A stretch of 64,000 nucleotides of DNA from an uncultured Lachnospiraceae bacterium (GCA_947168905.1 CAMVNR010000001.1:1-64000); one strand, 5' to 3'; shown: positions 16,137-24,722, counted from the first letter of the stretch. Numbers and translations are program-made. The notes: a model not told the origin generated them from the sequence alone.

Positions 16137-17231
16137 CTAAGGTTCCAGAATCTTGCCAAGAACCGCCGCAAGCTCCCGTCCCATCCGCTCGTGCGTTTTC
16201 AGCGACGGGTGCATATCCGCACCGTAGCCTTCCATCATCATATGCACATGCCCGAATTTGTAGAAGCTGATCCTTTCATCCCCGGTCTCTTCCTGATAGG
16301 CTTTCACGAGGTCGCGGATCTCGTCCAGGAGGTAATAGTCCATCGGCCCGAGCGTGCAGAGAATCCAGGTGTCCGGGCCGTTTAAGCGGCGGACTTCCCT
16401 TAAGAATGCGCCGTAGTGCTCGCGAAAACGCTTTTCCGCCTCCTCCCGGTTCGGAGAAAAGGCCACCTGTGAGGCATCATTTGTCCCGAGATTGATCACA
16501 ACGACATCATTTTTGTGCGTCTTAAAATCCCACTCCGGGTTCGGAAGGCTGCGAAGGTCCGATACCGACCGGTCCGTATAGGCGTACTGCTCTTCCATCG
16601 AAAAATGCGGCGGGCCGAATCCTGCGGGCGCTCCCGCCCAGCCGGCGACCGCGATGCCGGAAGCCGCGACAACGGACCAGTCCGCGCCGATTTCTCTGCA
16701 TGCGCGCGGGCCGTACGCTTCCCAGCCGTTTTCGGTTTCCGGGTCGAAATGCTCCGACGGATCCTTTGCTTCATTGCCGTAGCCGCAGGTGATCGAATCT
16801 CCGACGATCTCAACCATCGGACGCGGCCCGCGTTCCTTCAATGGAAGGATTTCCCCGTCCGTTTCCAGTCCGACGAGGCGGATTTTCCCGCGGGAGTCCT
16901 CTGTCAGCTTGATGACCTGAAGTGTGCACTCCTGCGCATTCTCCTGCTCAAAAAGTGTCACAAGAGCATCCTCTTCTTTGAGCATCATCCGATGAAGCAT
17001 CCGTTCTTCTTCGTCGAAAACCGCGAGGCAGGGGTATTCTACAGGCATGGACGGATCCATCCGGTTGACGTTTCCGACGGCTTCAAAGCGCCCGAGTAGC
17101 TTCTTTCCGGAGAACCTTACATCAAATCCGCAGGTACTCCAGTTGATGTACAGCCCGCCGCGCTCCGGATCCTCGACGGTTCTTCCGCGAAGCCGAAGGA
17201 GCGGCTTCAGTTCTTCATATGTGTAAAACAT
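16137..17231 (-). CDS. CE2-like acetyl esterase (jelly-roll plus SGNH domain)
   Basis: A 364-residue protein with the two-domain layout of carbohydrate esterase family 2. A beta-sandwich occupies about residues 20-135 (INWSTCGFDVRFSG). An SGNH hydrolase follows, with EIVGDSITCGYG (nucleophile Ser, about residue 146), INLGTNDAS (block III) and DMHPSLKTHERMG (Asp and His). CE2 enzymes remove acetyl groups from hemicellulose-type sugars. There is no signal peptide, so it should act on imported oligosaccharides. The start at 17231 follows AAGGGAG; the longer frame to 17297 has no site. It lies 49 bases downstream of the Aes-like esterase gene on the same strand, so the two are probably co-transcribed. 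Confidence 0.88.
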   Translation of the reverse strand: MFYTYEELKPLLRLRGRTVEDPERGGLYINWSTCGFDVRFSGKKLLGRFEAVGNVNRMDPSMPVEYPCLAVFDEEERMLHRMMLKEEDALVTLFEQENAQECTLQVIKLTEDSRGKIRLVGLETDGEILPLKERGPRPMVEIVGDSITCGYGNEAKDPSEHFDPETENGWEAYGPRACREIGADWSVVAASGIAVAGWAGAPAGFGPPHFSMEEQYAYTDRSVSDLRSLPNPEWDFKTHKNDVVVINLGTNDASQVAFSPNREEAEKRFREHYGAFLREVRRLNGPDTWILCTLGPMDYYLLDEIRDLVKAYQEETGDERISFYKFGHVHMMMEGYGADMHPSLKTHERMGRELAAVLGKILEP

Positions 17232-17280
17232 TCGTTTCTCCCTTGATTTAAGCTGACATTTCACTTTTACGTCCGCTTCC

Positions 17281-18273
17281 TTAAATTCCTTGCGCAAGAA
17301 GCCAGTCCGCGCACAGGTCCGCCCATTTTGCGACGTGCGGAAGGTTCATCGCCAGGTCGTTCTCACCGTCCGCAAGCGCCAGCCCGTGTACTCCTTCCGG
17401 GAAGCAGTGCATTTCGAAGGGAACGCCGGCCATGGTCAGCGCGTAGCCTGTCGCAAAGGCGTTTCGCGGGTCATCCGAATTGGTCTGCCAGATGAAGAAA
17501 GGCGGCGTGTCGCAGGTGATATTCGCTTCCGGCGCGAGCTTCAGTCGTTCGCGGCGCGTCACGCCTTCGCCGCTTAAACCGGCATGGCGAAGCTTCTCCT
17601 CCGGATCGCCGAAGGGATTCATAAAGAATCCGCCGGGATAGGCGACCACCGCGAATGCCCCGTAGCCAAGGACCGCCGCGTCCGGCCGCGAGCTTTCGCG
17701 CTCGACGGGGTCCTCGGCGCTTTCGCTTCCGAGATCGTACAGTGTCGCGCAGTTTGCGGAAAGCATTCCGCCCGCCGAGAAGCCCATGCAGGCGATTTTA
17801 TCCGTAATATGCAGTTCATCCTTCCGGCAGCGCAGAATGCGGATCGCGCGCTGCATATCCGCGATCGCGTCAAAACGCGTATACGGGATGAGACGATAGC
17901 TTAAGATGGCCGTATTGAAGCCTCTTTCATGAAAATACCAGGCGATATTCACGCCTTCACAGCCCGTGCGGGTACTGAAGCCGCCGCCGTGCGCCACAAT
18001 GATTGTTCCCCGCGGCTCCTTTTCTTCCGCGCCCTCTGCCGGCACAAAGACCATATAGGGGTTCTCCTGCAGCGGTGTTTTTTCCTTATCATAGCCCGGC
18101 GCACCATCCTCCCAGAGCGTGATCTTTTCAAATGGCGCCATGCAGTCGATCCAGAGCTGCAGATTGCCCTCGATATCAAAGCTTCCGTCGGCTTTTCTGT
18201 GAAATTTGATGTTCCGGATCGCCCGGTGGTTTTCCACCGCATCCTTTAAGAGTTCTATGTTTTTTTCGTACAT
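17281..18273 (-). CDS. Aes/HSL-type acetyl esterase (alpha/beta hydrolase)
   Basis: A 330-residue cytosolic hydrolase of the acetyl-esterase (BD-FAE/HSL-like) group. IIVAHGGGFSTRTG is the HGG oxyanion motif, ILSYRLIPYTRF the following strand, IACMGFSAGGMLS the nucleophile elbow (GFSAGG), QTNSDDP the acid and EGVHGLALAD the His. The start at 18273 (MYEKN) has GGAGG 10 bases upstream; an in-frame ATG at 18333 lacks one. It is the first gene of a pair with the CE2-like esterase. The gap 18274-18565 between this gene and the divergent plus-strand operon carries the promoter of the latter and no ORF I can support. Confidence 0.87.
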   Translation of the reverse strand: MYEKNIELLKDAVENHRAIRNIKFHRKADGSFDIEGNLQLWIDCMAPFEKITLWEDGAPGYDKEKTPLQENPYMVFVPAEGAEEKEPRGTIIVAHGGGFSTRTGCEGVNIAWYFHERGFNTAILSYRLIPYTRFDAIADMQRAIRILRCRKDELHITDKIACMGFSAGGMLSANCATLYDLGSESAEDPVERESSRPDAAVLGYGAFAVVAYPGGFFMNPFGDPEEKLRHAGLSGEGVTRRERLKLAPEANITCDTPPFFIWQTNSDDPRNAFATGYALTMAGVPFEMHCFPEGVHGLALADGENDLAMNLPHVAKWADLCADWLLAQGI

Positions 18274-18525
18274 GATAAGCCTGCCTCCGTATCGTTTTCT
18301 CATCATAATTGTAGCCTCTGGACATTCTTTCATCTATCGATTATGTATCCAGAAATATCAAAAAGCTTTCTCCGGCAGATTCCTTCCCGCGGGAAGCCGG
18401 CCGCAGCACTCTCCTTTCGGGCTTTTTTGAAAAAACATTTTACTTTTTTCGAACAGCTTTCTTTCCGTTTGCTTTTTAAGAAACAACAAAATGGAAAAGC
18501 AAATGTTTTTTGCGCTCCCGTCGGC

Positions 18526-18531
18526 TATAAT
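18526..18531 (+). promoter_or_regulatory. Likely -10 (TATAAT) for the sugar-oxidation operon
   Basis: A perfect TATAAT (18526-18531) lies 35 bases before the Gfo/Idh ATG. No good -35 stands at 16-18 bases; the A/T-rich tract at 18484-18511 may serve, or an activator may be needed. Confidence 0.45.
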
Positions 18532-18565
18532 GGGCTTATCACATAACAGGAGGACTATTTTGATT

Positions 18566-19669
18566 ATGGAAAAACTGAAAATCGGATTTATCGGCTGCGG
18601 CGGCATTGCCTTTGACAAACACTTCCCCGGGATGGCAAGTCAGCGGGACCGGATCGACATGTACGCATTCTGCGACATCATTCCGGAACGTGCGGAGGAA
18701 GCGCGCGCAAAATACGGCTGTGAAGGCGCGAAGGTTTTCACGGATTATCATGAGCTTCTGGCCTGCCCGGAGATTTATGCCGTTCATGTGCTGACTCCGA
18801 ACGTGAAGCACTGCCAGATCTCCTGCGACGCGATGGAGGCCGGCAAACATGTCATCTGCGAGAAGCCGATGGCAGCGACCTATGAAGACGCACTGAAAAT
18901 GTACGAGACGCACCTGCGTACCGGAAAACTTCTCACGATCGGCTATCAGTACCGTCATTTCGACGCCCACAAAGCGATGAAGGAATACGTCGATACCGGC
19001 GCTCTCGGCGAAATCTACTACGCGGAAGCGACGGCCTGGAGAAGAAGAGGCATCCCGACCTGGGGCGTATTCACCAATAAAGCCGAGCAGGGCGGCGGTC
19101 CCTTAATCGACATGGCCACCCATGCACTGGACCTCACTCTCTGGATGATGAACAACTACGAAGTCGCGTCCGTCACCGGCTGCACCTTCGACAAGATCGG
19201 CCCGGTCGCGACCCTCGATGAAATGGGCAATGACTTTGGTCCCTGGGATCCCGCGAAATACGAACTTGAAGATTCCGCATTCGGCTTTGTCCGCATGAAG
19301 AATGGCGCGCTCATCAATATCCGCTGCTCCTGGGCAATGAATATTATTCCGAATGAAGGAATGGTCCGCCTGTGCGGCACACATGGCGGCATCGACGAAA
19401 CCGGCATGCAGGTGACCGCCAACCACGTCCGCGGCAACCGCGCGCAGGATATCAAGGTCAAGACCCGCTCCATGTTCCCGCGCATGATGAATACCATCGA
19501 CCGCAATCCCCAGAAGGATCCGAACCAGATGGAGGCGGAGATCTGGGTCAACGCGCTTCTCGGCGAAGGCGAGCTTTTCGTCACCCCCGAACAGGCCCTG
19601 ACCGTCACCAAGATCCTCGACGCGATCTACAAATCAGCCCAGAGCGGTGAGACCATCTACTTCGACTGA
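18566..19669 (+). CDS. Gfo/Idh/MocA family NAD(P)-dependent sugar dehydrogenase
   Basis: A 368-residue oxidoreductase. The Rossmann motif is IGFIGCGGIAFDKH at residues 5-18; VHVLTPNVKHCQI and HVICEKPMAATYEDA are the conserved strand and the EKP motif with the catalytic Lys; the C-terminal sheet contains GPLIDMATHALDL with the family His. Such enzymes oxidise or reduce a sugar, inositol or amino-sugar hydroxyl with NAD(P). The start at 18566 follows GGAGG; a frame open to 18491 has no site. It is the first gene of a plus-strand set with an AGE-type epimerase, a TIM-barrel isomerase and an aldehyde dehydrogenase. Together these look like an oxidative route for an unusual sugar; the substrate cannot be deduced. 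Confidence 0.9.
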   Translation: MEKLKIGFIGCGGIAFDKHFPGMASQRDRIDMYAFCDIIPERAEEARAKYGCEGAKVFTDYHELLACPEIYAVHVLTPNVKHCQISCDAMEAGKHVICEKPMAATYEDALKMYETHLRTGKLLTIGYQYRHFDAHKAMKEYVDTGALGEIYYAEATAWRRRGIPTWGVFTNKAEQGGGPLIDMATHALDLTLWMMNNYEVASVTGCTFDKIGPVATLDEMGNDFGPWDPAKYELEDSAFGFVRMKNGALINIRCSWAMNIIPNEGMVRLCGTHGGIDETGMQVTANHVRGNRAQDIKVKTRSMFPRMMNTIDRNPQKDPNQMEAEIWVNALLGEGELFVTPEQALTVTKILDAIYKSAQSGETIYFD

Positions 19670-19677
19670 CAGTGAGA

Positions 19678-19724
19678 CAAACACGAACAGCGGGCATGCT
19701 CGCATGCCCGGCTGGCTGTGTTTG
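19678..19724 (+). repeat. Long interrupted hairpin after the Gfo/Idh gene
   Basis: Nested inverted repeats CAAACAC/GTGTTTG (19678-19684/19718-19724), CAG/CTG and CGGGCATG/CATGCCCG (19691-19698/19703-19710) close on a CTCG tetraloop, with gaa and gct internal loops. It begins 8 bases after the stop codon. No T run follows, so it is not a canonical terminator. It is the first of four consecutive hairpins filling 19678-19886. Confidence 0.75.
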
Positions 19725-19732
19725 GCGAACGT

Positions 19733-19784
19733 CCCAAATGAGGAATGAAGCGACACGAAGTGACGCGGGAATTCCGAATTTGGG
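19733..19784 (+). repeat. Structured repeat copy A (52 bases)
   Basis: Pairs CCCAAAT (19733-19739) with ATTTGGG (19778-19784), GGAAT with ATTCC, and GCG.CAC with GTG.CGC around a CGAA-type loop, with GA/GA internal loops between the helices. Copy B at 19834-19886 has the same plan with different base pairs, so structure is kept rather than sequence. Confidence 0.75.
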
Positions 19785-19785
19785 A

Positions 19786-19819
19786 GCGCTGGTAAAGCCG
19801 CGTTCAGCGGCGGCAGCGC
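19786..19819 (+). repeat. Hairpin between the two structured repeats
   Basis: GCGCTG (19786-19791) pairs with CAGCGC (19814-19819), and inside it GCCGC (19797-19801) pairs with GCGGC (19807-19811) around a GTTCA loop. Confidence 0.65.
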
Positions 19820-19833
19820 GGTGTCAGTCGTTC

Positions 19834-19886
19834 CCCAAATGAGGGGCGAAGCAGCATGAAATGATGCGAAAGCCCCGAATTTGAGG
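19834..19886 (+). repeat. Structured repeat copy B (53 bases)
   Basis: Pairs CCCAAAT (19834-19840) with ATTTGAGG, GGGGC with GCCCC, and GCAGCAT with ATGATGC around a GAA-type loop. Compared with copy A, the GGAAT/ATTCC helix has become GGGGC/GCCCC and the inner helix has changed on both sides. The flanking GA dinucleotides are unchanged. It ends about 30 bases before the AGE-family ATG. Confidence 0.75.
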
Positions 19887-19917
19887 CGCGAAATTACAGT
19901 TATTTTTGAGGTGTATT

Positions 19918-21159
19918 ATGTACGAAGAACGTTTAAAAGCCCTCTCGGTCTGGGCCAAAGACCAGCTGACCTCGGTCATCCTGCCCTGGTGGTGCAGTGA
20001 CTATATCATGGATCATGAAAACGGCGGCTTCTACGGCGTAGTGACACTCGACCTTGAAAGAAACAATTCGGAGCCCCGCGGCTTAACGCTTACCGGCCGC
20101 ATGCTCTGGGTCTTCTCGGCTGCTTACCGTCATCTGAAAGGGCAGATCTATGCCGACCGTGCGAAATATACCTTTGAGGAAATGAAATCCCGCTTCTATG
20201 ATCCCGAGTTCGGCGGCGCGTTTACCACGGTTTCAGAGAAAGGCGAAGTGCTGACGACCGACAAGCCCAATTACTGCGAAGCCTTTTTTATCATGGGACT
20301 TGCGGAATACTACCATGCTTTCAGGGATGAGGAAGCCCTTCGGATGGCCATGGACTGCTTCCGCCTGATGGAAGAGAAAGCCAAGACCGCTCCCGGTCTT
20401 TATGCGGGAAATATGACGCGTGACTGGCAGAAATCCGAAGGCTTCGGCTTCGGAAGAAAAGGGATGAAATCTCCTTTCCCGGAAGATGCCGTCATGTTCG
20501 CACACCATCTGTTCCAGGCTTATTTAAGACTCTATCAGGCAACCGGTGACGCAAATGTCAAAAAGGCGCTGATTGAAATGTCCGAGGTGCTTCTCGACAG
20601 ACTCTACGACCCCGAACACCGCGATTTCATGACGATCGTTTCCGCTGACGGCAAGCGCCTCGGCACCAACCAGAGTTTCGGTCACGACTGCGAAATCAGC
20701 TATCTTCTTTGGAATGTCGTACAGCTTGTCGGAGACGAAGCGCTTAAAATCCGTACGGAAAAAGTGCTGAAAGAACTCCTGTATGAAGTCCTTGAGAACG
20801 ATTTTGATCCCTACGGCGCTCTTTATAACGGCGGTGATCTCAGCTCTTCCGAACGTTCCCCTGTCCATGTATGGTGGGCGGAAGCGGAAGGCGTCTCCGC
20901 AATGCTCCTCGGCTATGAGCTGACAAAGGACGAGCGCTTCCTCACTGCCTGCGAGAAACAGGCGAAGATCCTTGACATGTATTTCGTCAACCGCGAACAC
21001 GGCGACTGGTACAACAACGTCCGGATCGACGAAGAAGGCGGAAAAGTTGTGGACGGCATGCACGGCTTCGACAAACTGAATACCGGCAAATGTCCTTTCC
21101 ACAATTCCCAGATGTGTCTGGAGACGATCGCACGCGTCAACAAACTGCTCGGCAGATAA
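19918..21159 (+). CDS. AGE-family epimerase (cellobiose 2-epimerase/mannose isomerase group)
   Basis: A 413-residue (alpha/alpha)6-barrel enzyme of the N-acylglucosamine 2-epimerase superfamily. The catalytic motifs are visible: SFGHDCEISYLLW (His base, about residue 260), VWWAEAEGV, and CPFHNSQMCLE near the C-terminus, where the usual NxRMCLE has Gln for Arg. GGFYGVVTLD and NYCEAFFIMG are also typical. These enzymes isomerise or 2-epimerise glucose, mannose or cellobiose-type sugars through an enediol. The start ATG at 19918 follows a GAGGTG site at close spacing. The gene is separated from the Gfo/Idh gene by the hairpin array and from the next gene by a strong hairpin with a T run. Confidence 0.9.
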   Translation: MYEERLKALSVWAKDQLTSVILPWWCSDYIMDHENGGFYGVVTLDLERNNSEPRGLTLTGRMLWVFSAAYRHLKGQIYADRAKYTFEEMKSRFYDPEFGGAFTTVSEKGEVLTTDKPNYCEAFFIMGLAEYYHAFRDEEALRMAMDCFRLMEEKAKTAPGLYAGNMTRDWQKSEGFGFGRKGMKSPFPEDAVMFAHHLFQAYLRLYQATGDANVKKALIEMSEVLLDRLYDPEHRDFMTIVSADGKRLGTNQSFGHDCEISYLLWNVVQLVGDEALKIRTEKVLKELLYEVLENDFDPYGALYNGGDLSSSERSPVHVWWAEAEGVSAMLLGYELTKDERFLTACEKQAKILDMYFVNREHGDWYNNVRIDEEGGKVVDGMHGFDKLNTGKCPFHNSQMCLETIARVNKLLGR

Positions 21160-21167
21160 TTTTTACC

Positions 21168-21207
21168 GGCGGCGGTCTTTCTCCTCCTTGAGGGCCGCCG
21201 CCTTTTT
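21168..21207 (+). terminator. Intrinsic terminator/attenuator between epimerase and isomerase genes
   Basis: GGCGGCGG (21168-21175) pairs with CCGCCGCC (21195-21202) and is followed by five T. The next gene starts 13 bases later with no promoter visible between, so it probably reduces rather than stops downstream transcription. Confidence 0.75.
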
Positions 21208-21219
21208 GAAAGGAAAATT

Positions 21220-22053
21220 ATGAAAGATATTTATTTAATCACGGCTTCGTTCGTCGGCGAAATCACCCGCGACTTTGAAGGGTATCTGCGCATGACAAAG
21301 AAGGCCGGCTACAAAGGCATTGAAATGTTCCGCTGCCCCTACGATCAGTACGGCCCAAAGGAACTCAGAAAAAGAATCGAGGATTTCGGACTGACTGCGA
21401 TCAGCGCGCATGTTGACACAGAAGAATCCGACAAAATGATCGCTTACCTTCCGGAGACAGGCGTGCAGTTCATGGTAAACCCCGGACTTCGGGTCTCCTC
21501 CCGTGACGAGGCTTACCGGAGCGCCGAGCTTCTGAACGAAATTGGAAAGAAGTGCAAGGCCGCGGGCCTTCGCTACGGCTACCATAACCACAACAACGAT
21601 TTTGACAAGTATGACGGAAAATCCGTCATCGATATTTTCATGGAGAATACCGATCCCGAGTACGTCACCTTCGAAATCGACGCAGCCTGGGCATGGCGCG
21701 CAGGGGTGAACGCCGCGGAATTTATTACGAATCACGCAGGCAGAGTGGATCTTGTGCATGTCAAGGAAACCGCCCGTGTGCTCGGACCGGAAGACGATCT
21801 GTCCCATCTCTTCAAAAACGCGAAGCGGGACGAGAACGGCTTCCCGATCTTCACGGAAGAGATGAAGGAAGCGTTTAAGGAACACCAGAAGATCAACTGC
21901 CGTCTCGGCGAAGGCATTATCAATATGCCCGAGATCAAAAAAGCAGCGGACGCCCAGGGCGTCAAGGCCTACATTGTCGAGCGCGAATACGCGTGGACGG
22001 GCGATCCGTATACGACGATTCTCGATGATTACCAGTACCTGTCGAAACTGTAA
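21220..22053 (+). CDS. Sugar phosphate isomerase/epimerase-like TIM-barrel protein
   Basis: A 277-residue xylose-isomerase-like TIM barrel (AP endonuclease family 2 fold). Metal-ligand positions are recognisable: GIEMFRCPYDQYG, TAISAHVD, YGYHNHNNDF, VTFEIDAAWAWRAG, VDLVHVKE and AYIVEREYAW. Members isomerise or epimerise keto/aldo sugars, inositols or hydroxypyruvate-like compounds using Mn or Mg. The ribosome site AAAGGA precedes the ATG. Eleven bases separate it from the aldehyde dehydrogenase gene, so those two are translationally close. Confidence 0.87.
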   Translation: MKDIYLITASFVGEITRDFEGYLRMTKKAGYKGIEMFRCPYDQYGPKELRKRIEDFGLTAISAHVDTEESDKMIAYLPETGVQFMVNPGLRVSSRDEAYRSAELLNEIGKKCKAAGLRYGYHNHNNDFDKYDGKSVIDIFMENTDPEYVTFEIDAAWAWRAGVNAAEFITNHAGRVDLVHVKETARVLGPEDDLSHLFKNAKRDENGFPIFTEEMKEAFKEHQKINCRLGEGIINMPEIKKAADAQGVKAYIVEREYAWTGDPYTTILDDYQYLSKL

Positions 22054-22064
22054 GGAGGTTATTT

Positions 22065-23498
22065 ATGCAGATGCTTATCAACGGCGTCTTCTGCGACGCC
22101 CAAAACGGCGAGACATTTGATGTCGTCAACCCTGCGACCGGAAAAGTCATCGATACAGTCCCGCAGGGCGGGCTGGAGGACCTGGACCTGGCCATCGGAC
22201 TTGCGGTGCAGGGCCAGAAGGAGTGGAACGCTGTCCCGCTTCACGAGAGGATCCGCATCCTTGAGCGCTACTGCTGCCTGCTCGAGAACCAGGTTGAGGA
22301 AATCGCGGAAGTGATGTGTGAGGAAGGCGGCAAGCCCATTGAACAGTGCCGTACGGAGGTCTACGCAAATGCCGCGATCTTCCGCATTTACAACGCGGCC
22401 GCATACACCTTCTACGGAAAGACGCTCCCCTACAACGGCGAGCCCCGCTCCCAGGGCGACGTGGCGTTCACCATTCACGAGCCGCTGGGCGTTTTCGCGA
22501 ATATTGTTCCCTTCAACTATCCCTGCGAGCTCGCCGCGCATAAGCTTGCGCCGATGCTTGTTACCGGAAATTCCGTCGTCCTGATGCCTTCGTCCAAAAC
22601 CCCCCGCTCTGCGATCATGATCGTCAGGGCGCTTTACGACGCAGGCGTTCCGGCGAAAGCGGTCTGCTGCCTTACCGGCCGCGGTTCCGTAATCGGCGCG
22701 GCAGCCGCAAAAGACCCGCGTGTCGCAGCCGTTTCCTTCACGGGTTCAACGGAAGTCGGCATTTCCCTTGCCGAGTCCTGCGCGAAATCTCTTCGTCCGG
22801 TCTCTCTGGAGCTTGGCGGAAATGACCCGCTGCTGATTTTCGACGATGCGGATTTCGAGAAAGCTCTTGACGAAACCATTGCCGGAAGAATCGGAAATGC
22901 CGGCCAGACCTGCTGTGCCTCCAAGCGCTTCCTCGTGCAGCGCGGCATCTTTGACCGTTTCGCTGCCGCGCTTACGGACAGACTCAGCAAGGTCGTTGTC
23001 GGCGATCCCCATGATCCGAAGACCGAAATGGGCCCCTGCATCCGTGAAGGCGACGCAATCGCAGTTGAAAAGCAGATCAACCGGACACTTGAACAGGGCG
23101 GAAAGCTGCTTCTTGGCGGACACCGCGACGGCGCATTCATCGAACCCACGGTCATCGTCACCCCGAGAGACGCCGACATCGCGAAGGATACCGAATGCTT
23201 CGGCCCGGTCTGGCCGCTGATCCCCTTCGATGATCTTGAAGACGCTCTTGAGATCGCAAACCAGACGAAATACGGTCTTTCTTCCGGCGTAATCACCTCC
23301 GATATGGCAACGGCGATGAAAGCGGCCAACGGACTGCAGGCGGGCGCCTGCATCATCGGCGGATCCGGCAACTACCGTCTCGCTCATCAGCCCTTCGGCG
23401 GATATAAATATTCCGGCGTAGGCCGTGAAGGCGCCGTCATCACCCTGGAGGAAATGACCCAGCAGAAGCTGATTTCCTTCAAGGGGATTCTGAACTGA
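22065..23498 (+). CDS. NAD(P)-dependent aldehyde dehydrogenase
   Basis: A 477-residue ALDH-superfamily enzyme of normal length. The catalytic Cys is in GNAGQTCCASKR, the general-base Glu in SLELGGNDP, the phosphate-binding turn is SFTGSTEVG, and IVPFNYPCELAAHKLAPML forms the cofactor pocket; GPVWPLIPF is a variant of the usual GPV motif. The subfamily is nearest to lactaldehyde/succinate-semialdehyde types, but I cannot assign the aldehyde. A strong AAGGAGG site precedes the ATG. It ends the metabolic part of the plus-strand operon and is followed by a terminator at 23551-23587. Confidence 0.92.
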   Translation: MQMLINGVFCDAQNGETFDVVNPATGKVIDTVPQGGLEDLDLAIGLAVQGQKEWNAVPLHERIRILERYCCLLENQVEEIAEVMCEEGGKPIEQCRTEVYANAAIFRIYNAAAYTFYGKTLPYNGEPRSQGDVAFTIHEPLGVFANIVPFNYPCELAAHKLAPMLVTGNSVVLMPSSKTPRSAIMIVRALYDAGVPAKAVCCLTGRGSVIGAAAAKDPRVAAVSFTGSTEVGISLAESCAKSLRPVSLELGGNDPLLIFDDADFEKALDETIAGRIGNAGQTCCASKRFLVQRGIFDRFAAALTDRLSKVVVGDPHDPKTEMGPCIREGDAIAVEKQINRTLEQGGKLLLGGHRDGAFIEPTVIVTPRDADIAKDTECFGPVWPLIPFDDLEDALEIANQTKYGLSSGVITSDMATAMKAANGLQAGACIIGGSGNYRLAHQPFGGYKYSGVGREGAVITLEEMTQQKLISFKGILN

Positions 23499-23550
23499 TC
23501 TCTTAAACTCTTTTTCGAGGGAAGCAGCATCAAGATTCGAACCAACGATA

Positions 23551-23587
23551 AAATCCCTCCCTTTTTGAAACGTGGGGAGGGATTTTT
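23551..23587 (+). terminator. Intrinsic terminator after the aldehyde dehydrogenase gene
   Basis: AAATCCCTCCC (23551-23561) pairs perfectly with GGGAGGGATTT (23575-23585) around a 13-base loop and runs into further T. The next gene begins 23 bases on, so some readthrough is likely. Confidence 0.8.
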
Positions 23588-23609
23588 CCTGTAATCAGAA
23601 AGGAACATC

Positions 23610-24692
23610 ATGAATCACGCTTATCAATACCCCTATTTTGAAGAATGGCAGGACGGAGAATACCTCTCCGGAAACGCCTGTTTTGATTTTGAAAAGATGA
23701 AGCGCACCGAGGGCGGCCGGCACCTTATGGCCGCGCGCTCTCTCATGAGCCGCTTCAAAGATGTAGATGACAAAGAGCTCCTGAAAATCTGGGAAGACAT
23801 GGGCGTTCGCTGCGAGATCCGTGAGACGAAAGGCCAAAAATGGCTCTGCTTCGTCCCGATCGAGGCTTATGGAGAGACTCAGGAAAAATACCCGGTCATG
23901 ATGATCTTCCGCCCCGTCGGGCTTCTTGCCGAAGCTTTTTATGAATATATGATCGAGCAGGCGGCTCAGGGCGAATTCATCGCGATGATCTACAGCGACG
24001 AAGATCCGGATGTCAATGATGTTTTCGACGATATGCTTCAGGAAGTGCTCCGTGATTTCCCCGCGGATCTGCGCCGCGTTTATACGACCGGCCACTCCCA
24101 CTACGGAGAGCTTGCGATGGAATTCACCCGCCGCTTCCACGAGAAAATCGCCGGCTGCGCACAGCAGGGAGACACCGCAGGCATCATCATGGATTTCTAC
24201 GGGATGACCGGGGAGAAGGTCGAGCTGATGCATTCCTATGACCTGCCGATCATCAATGTGGCGGGCACGACGGAAATGGTCGGGATCTTCCCCGTGAATC
24301 AGGACGCGCCGGGCATTCCGGAGGACTCCTACTTCCGGAAGTCCAAATTCCCGATGACGAAGGCCCGCCGCATCGAAGACTGGCGCCGCCGCCTCTATGC
24401 GATGCGCTGCCCGGTTCCCTCTGAGGAAGAAATCGCCGCTGCCGGCAGGAATAAGGTCGAGCGCGAGCTTGGTTTCCCCTGCGATCATACGGAAATCCTC
24501 TATGCCGAAGGCAGCGAATGCTACATCGGCGATCTTAAAAATGTCGACGGGAAGTACCATTTCCGCACAGTCGCCATCGAGAATATTCCGCATACCACGA
24601 CGCGCATGATGCACGTCCTCGCCTGGTCGTACCTCAGGCGCTTCGAAAAAGACCTGGAAACACAGGAGATTATTGAGAGATACGACATCTGA
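23610..24692 (+). CDS. Unusual alpha/beta-hydrolase-like protein, function unknown
   Basis: A 360-residue cytosolic protein I do not recognise as a named family. It has the order of an esterase: PVMMIFRPVG strand, RVYTTGHSHYGELAMEF as the likely nucleophile elbow, and IENIPHTTTRMMHVLAW near the C-terminus, matching the place and spacing of the catalytic His in the esterases of this window. The elbow reads GHSHYG, with Tyr where the second Gly of GxSxG is normally needed, so activity is doubtful or the geometry differs. QGDTAGIIMDFYGMTGEKVELM may be a lid. The ribosome site AGAAAGGAAC precedes the ATG. It sits after the ALDH terminator and before a strong bidirectional terminator. Confidence 0.6.
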   Translation: MNHAYQYPYFEEWQDGEYLSGNACFDFEKMKRTEGGRHLMAARSLMSRFKDVDDKELLKIWEDMGVRCEIRETKGQKWLCFVPIEAYGETQEKYPVMMIFRPVGLLAEAFYEYMIEQAAQGEFIAMIYSDEDPDVNDVFDDMLQEVLRDFPADLRRVYTTGHSHYGELAMEFTRRFHEKIAGCAQQGDTAGIIMDFYGMTGEKVELMHSYDLPIINVAGTTEMVGIFPVNQDAPGIPEDSYFRKSKFPMTKARRIEDWRRRLYAMRCPVPSEEEIAAAGRNKVERELGFPCDHTEILYAEGSECYIGDLKNVDGKYHFRTVAIENIPHTTTRMMHVLAWSYLRRFEKDLETQEIIERYDI

Positions 24693-24722
24693 TCTTACGT
24701 ACGACCTCCTGCAATAATGCGC

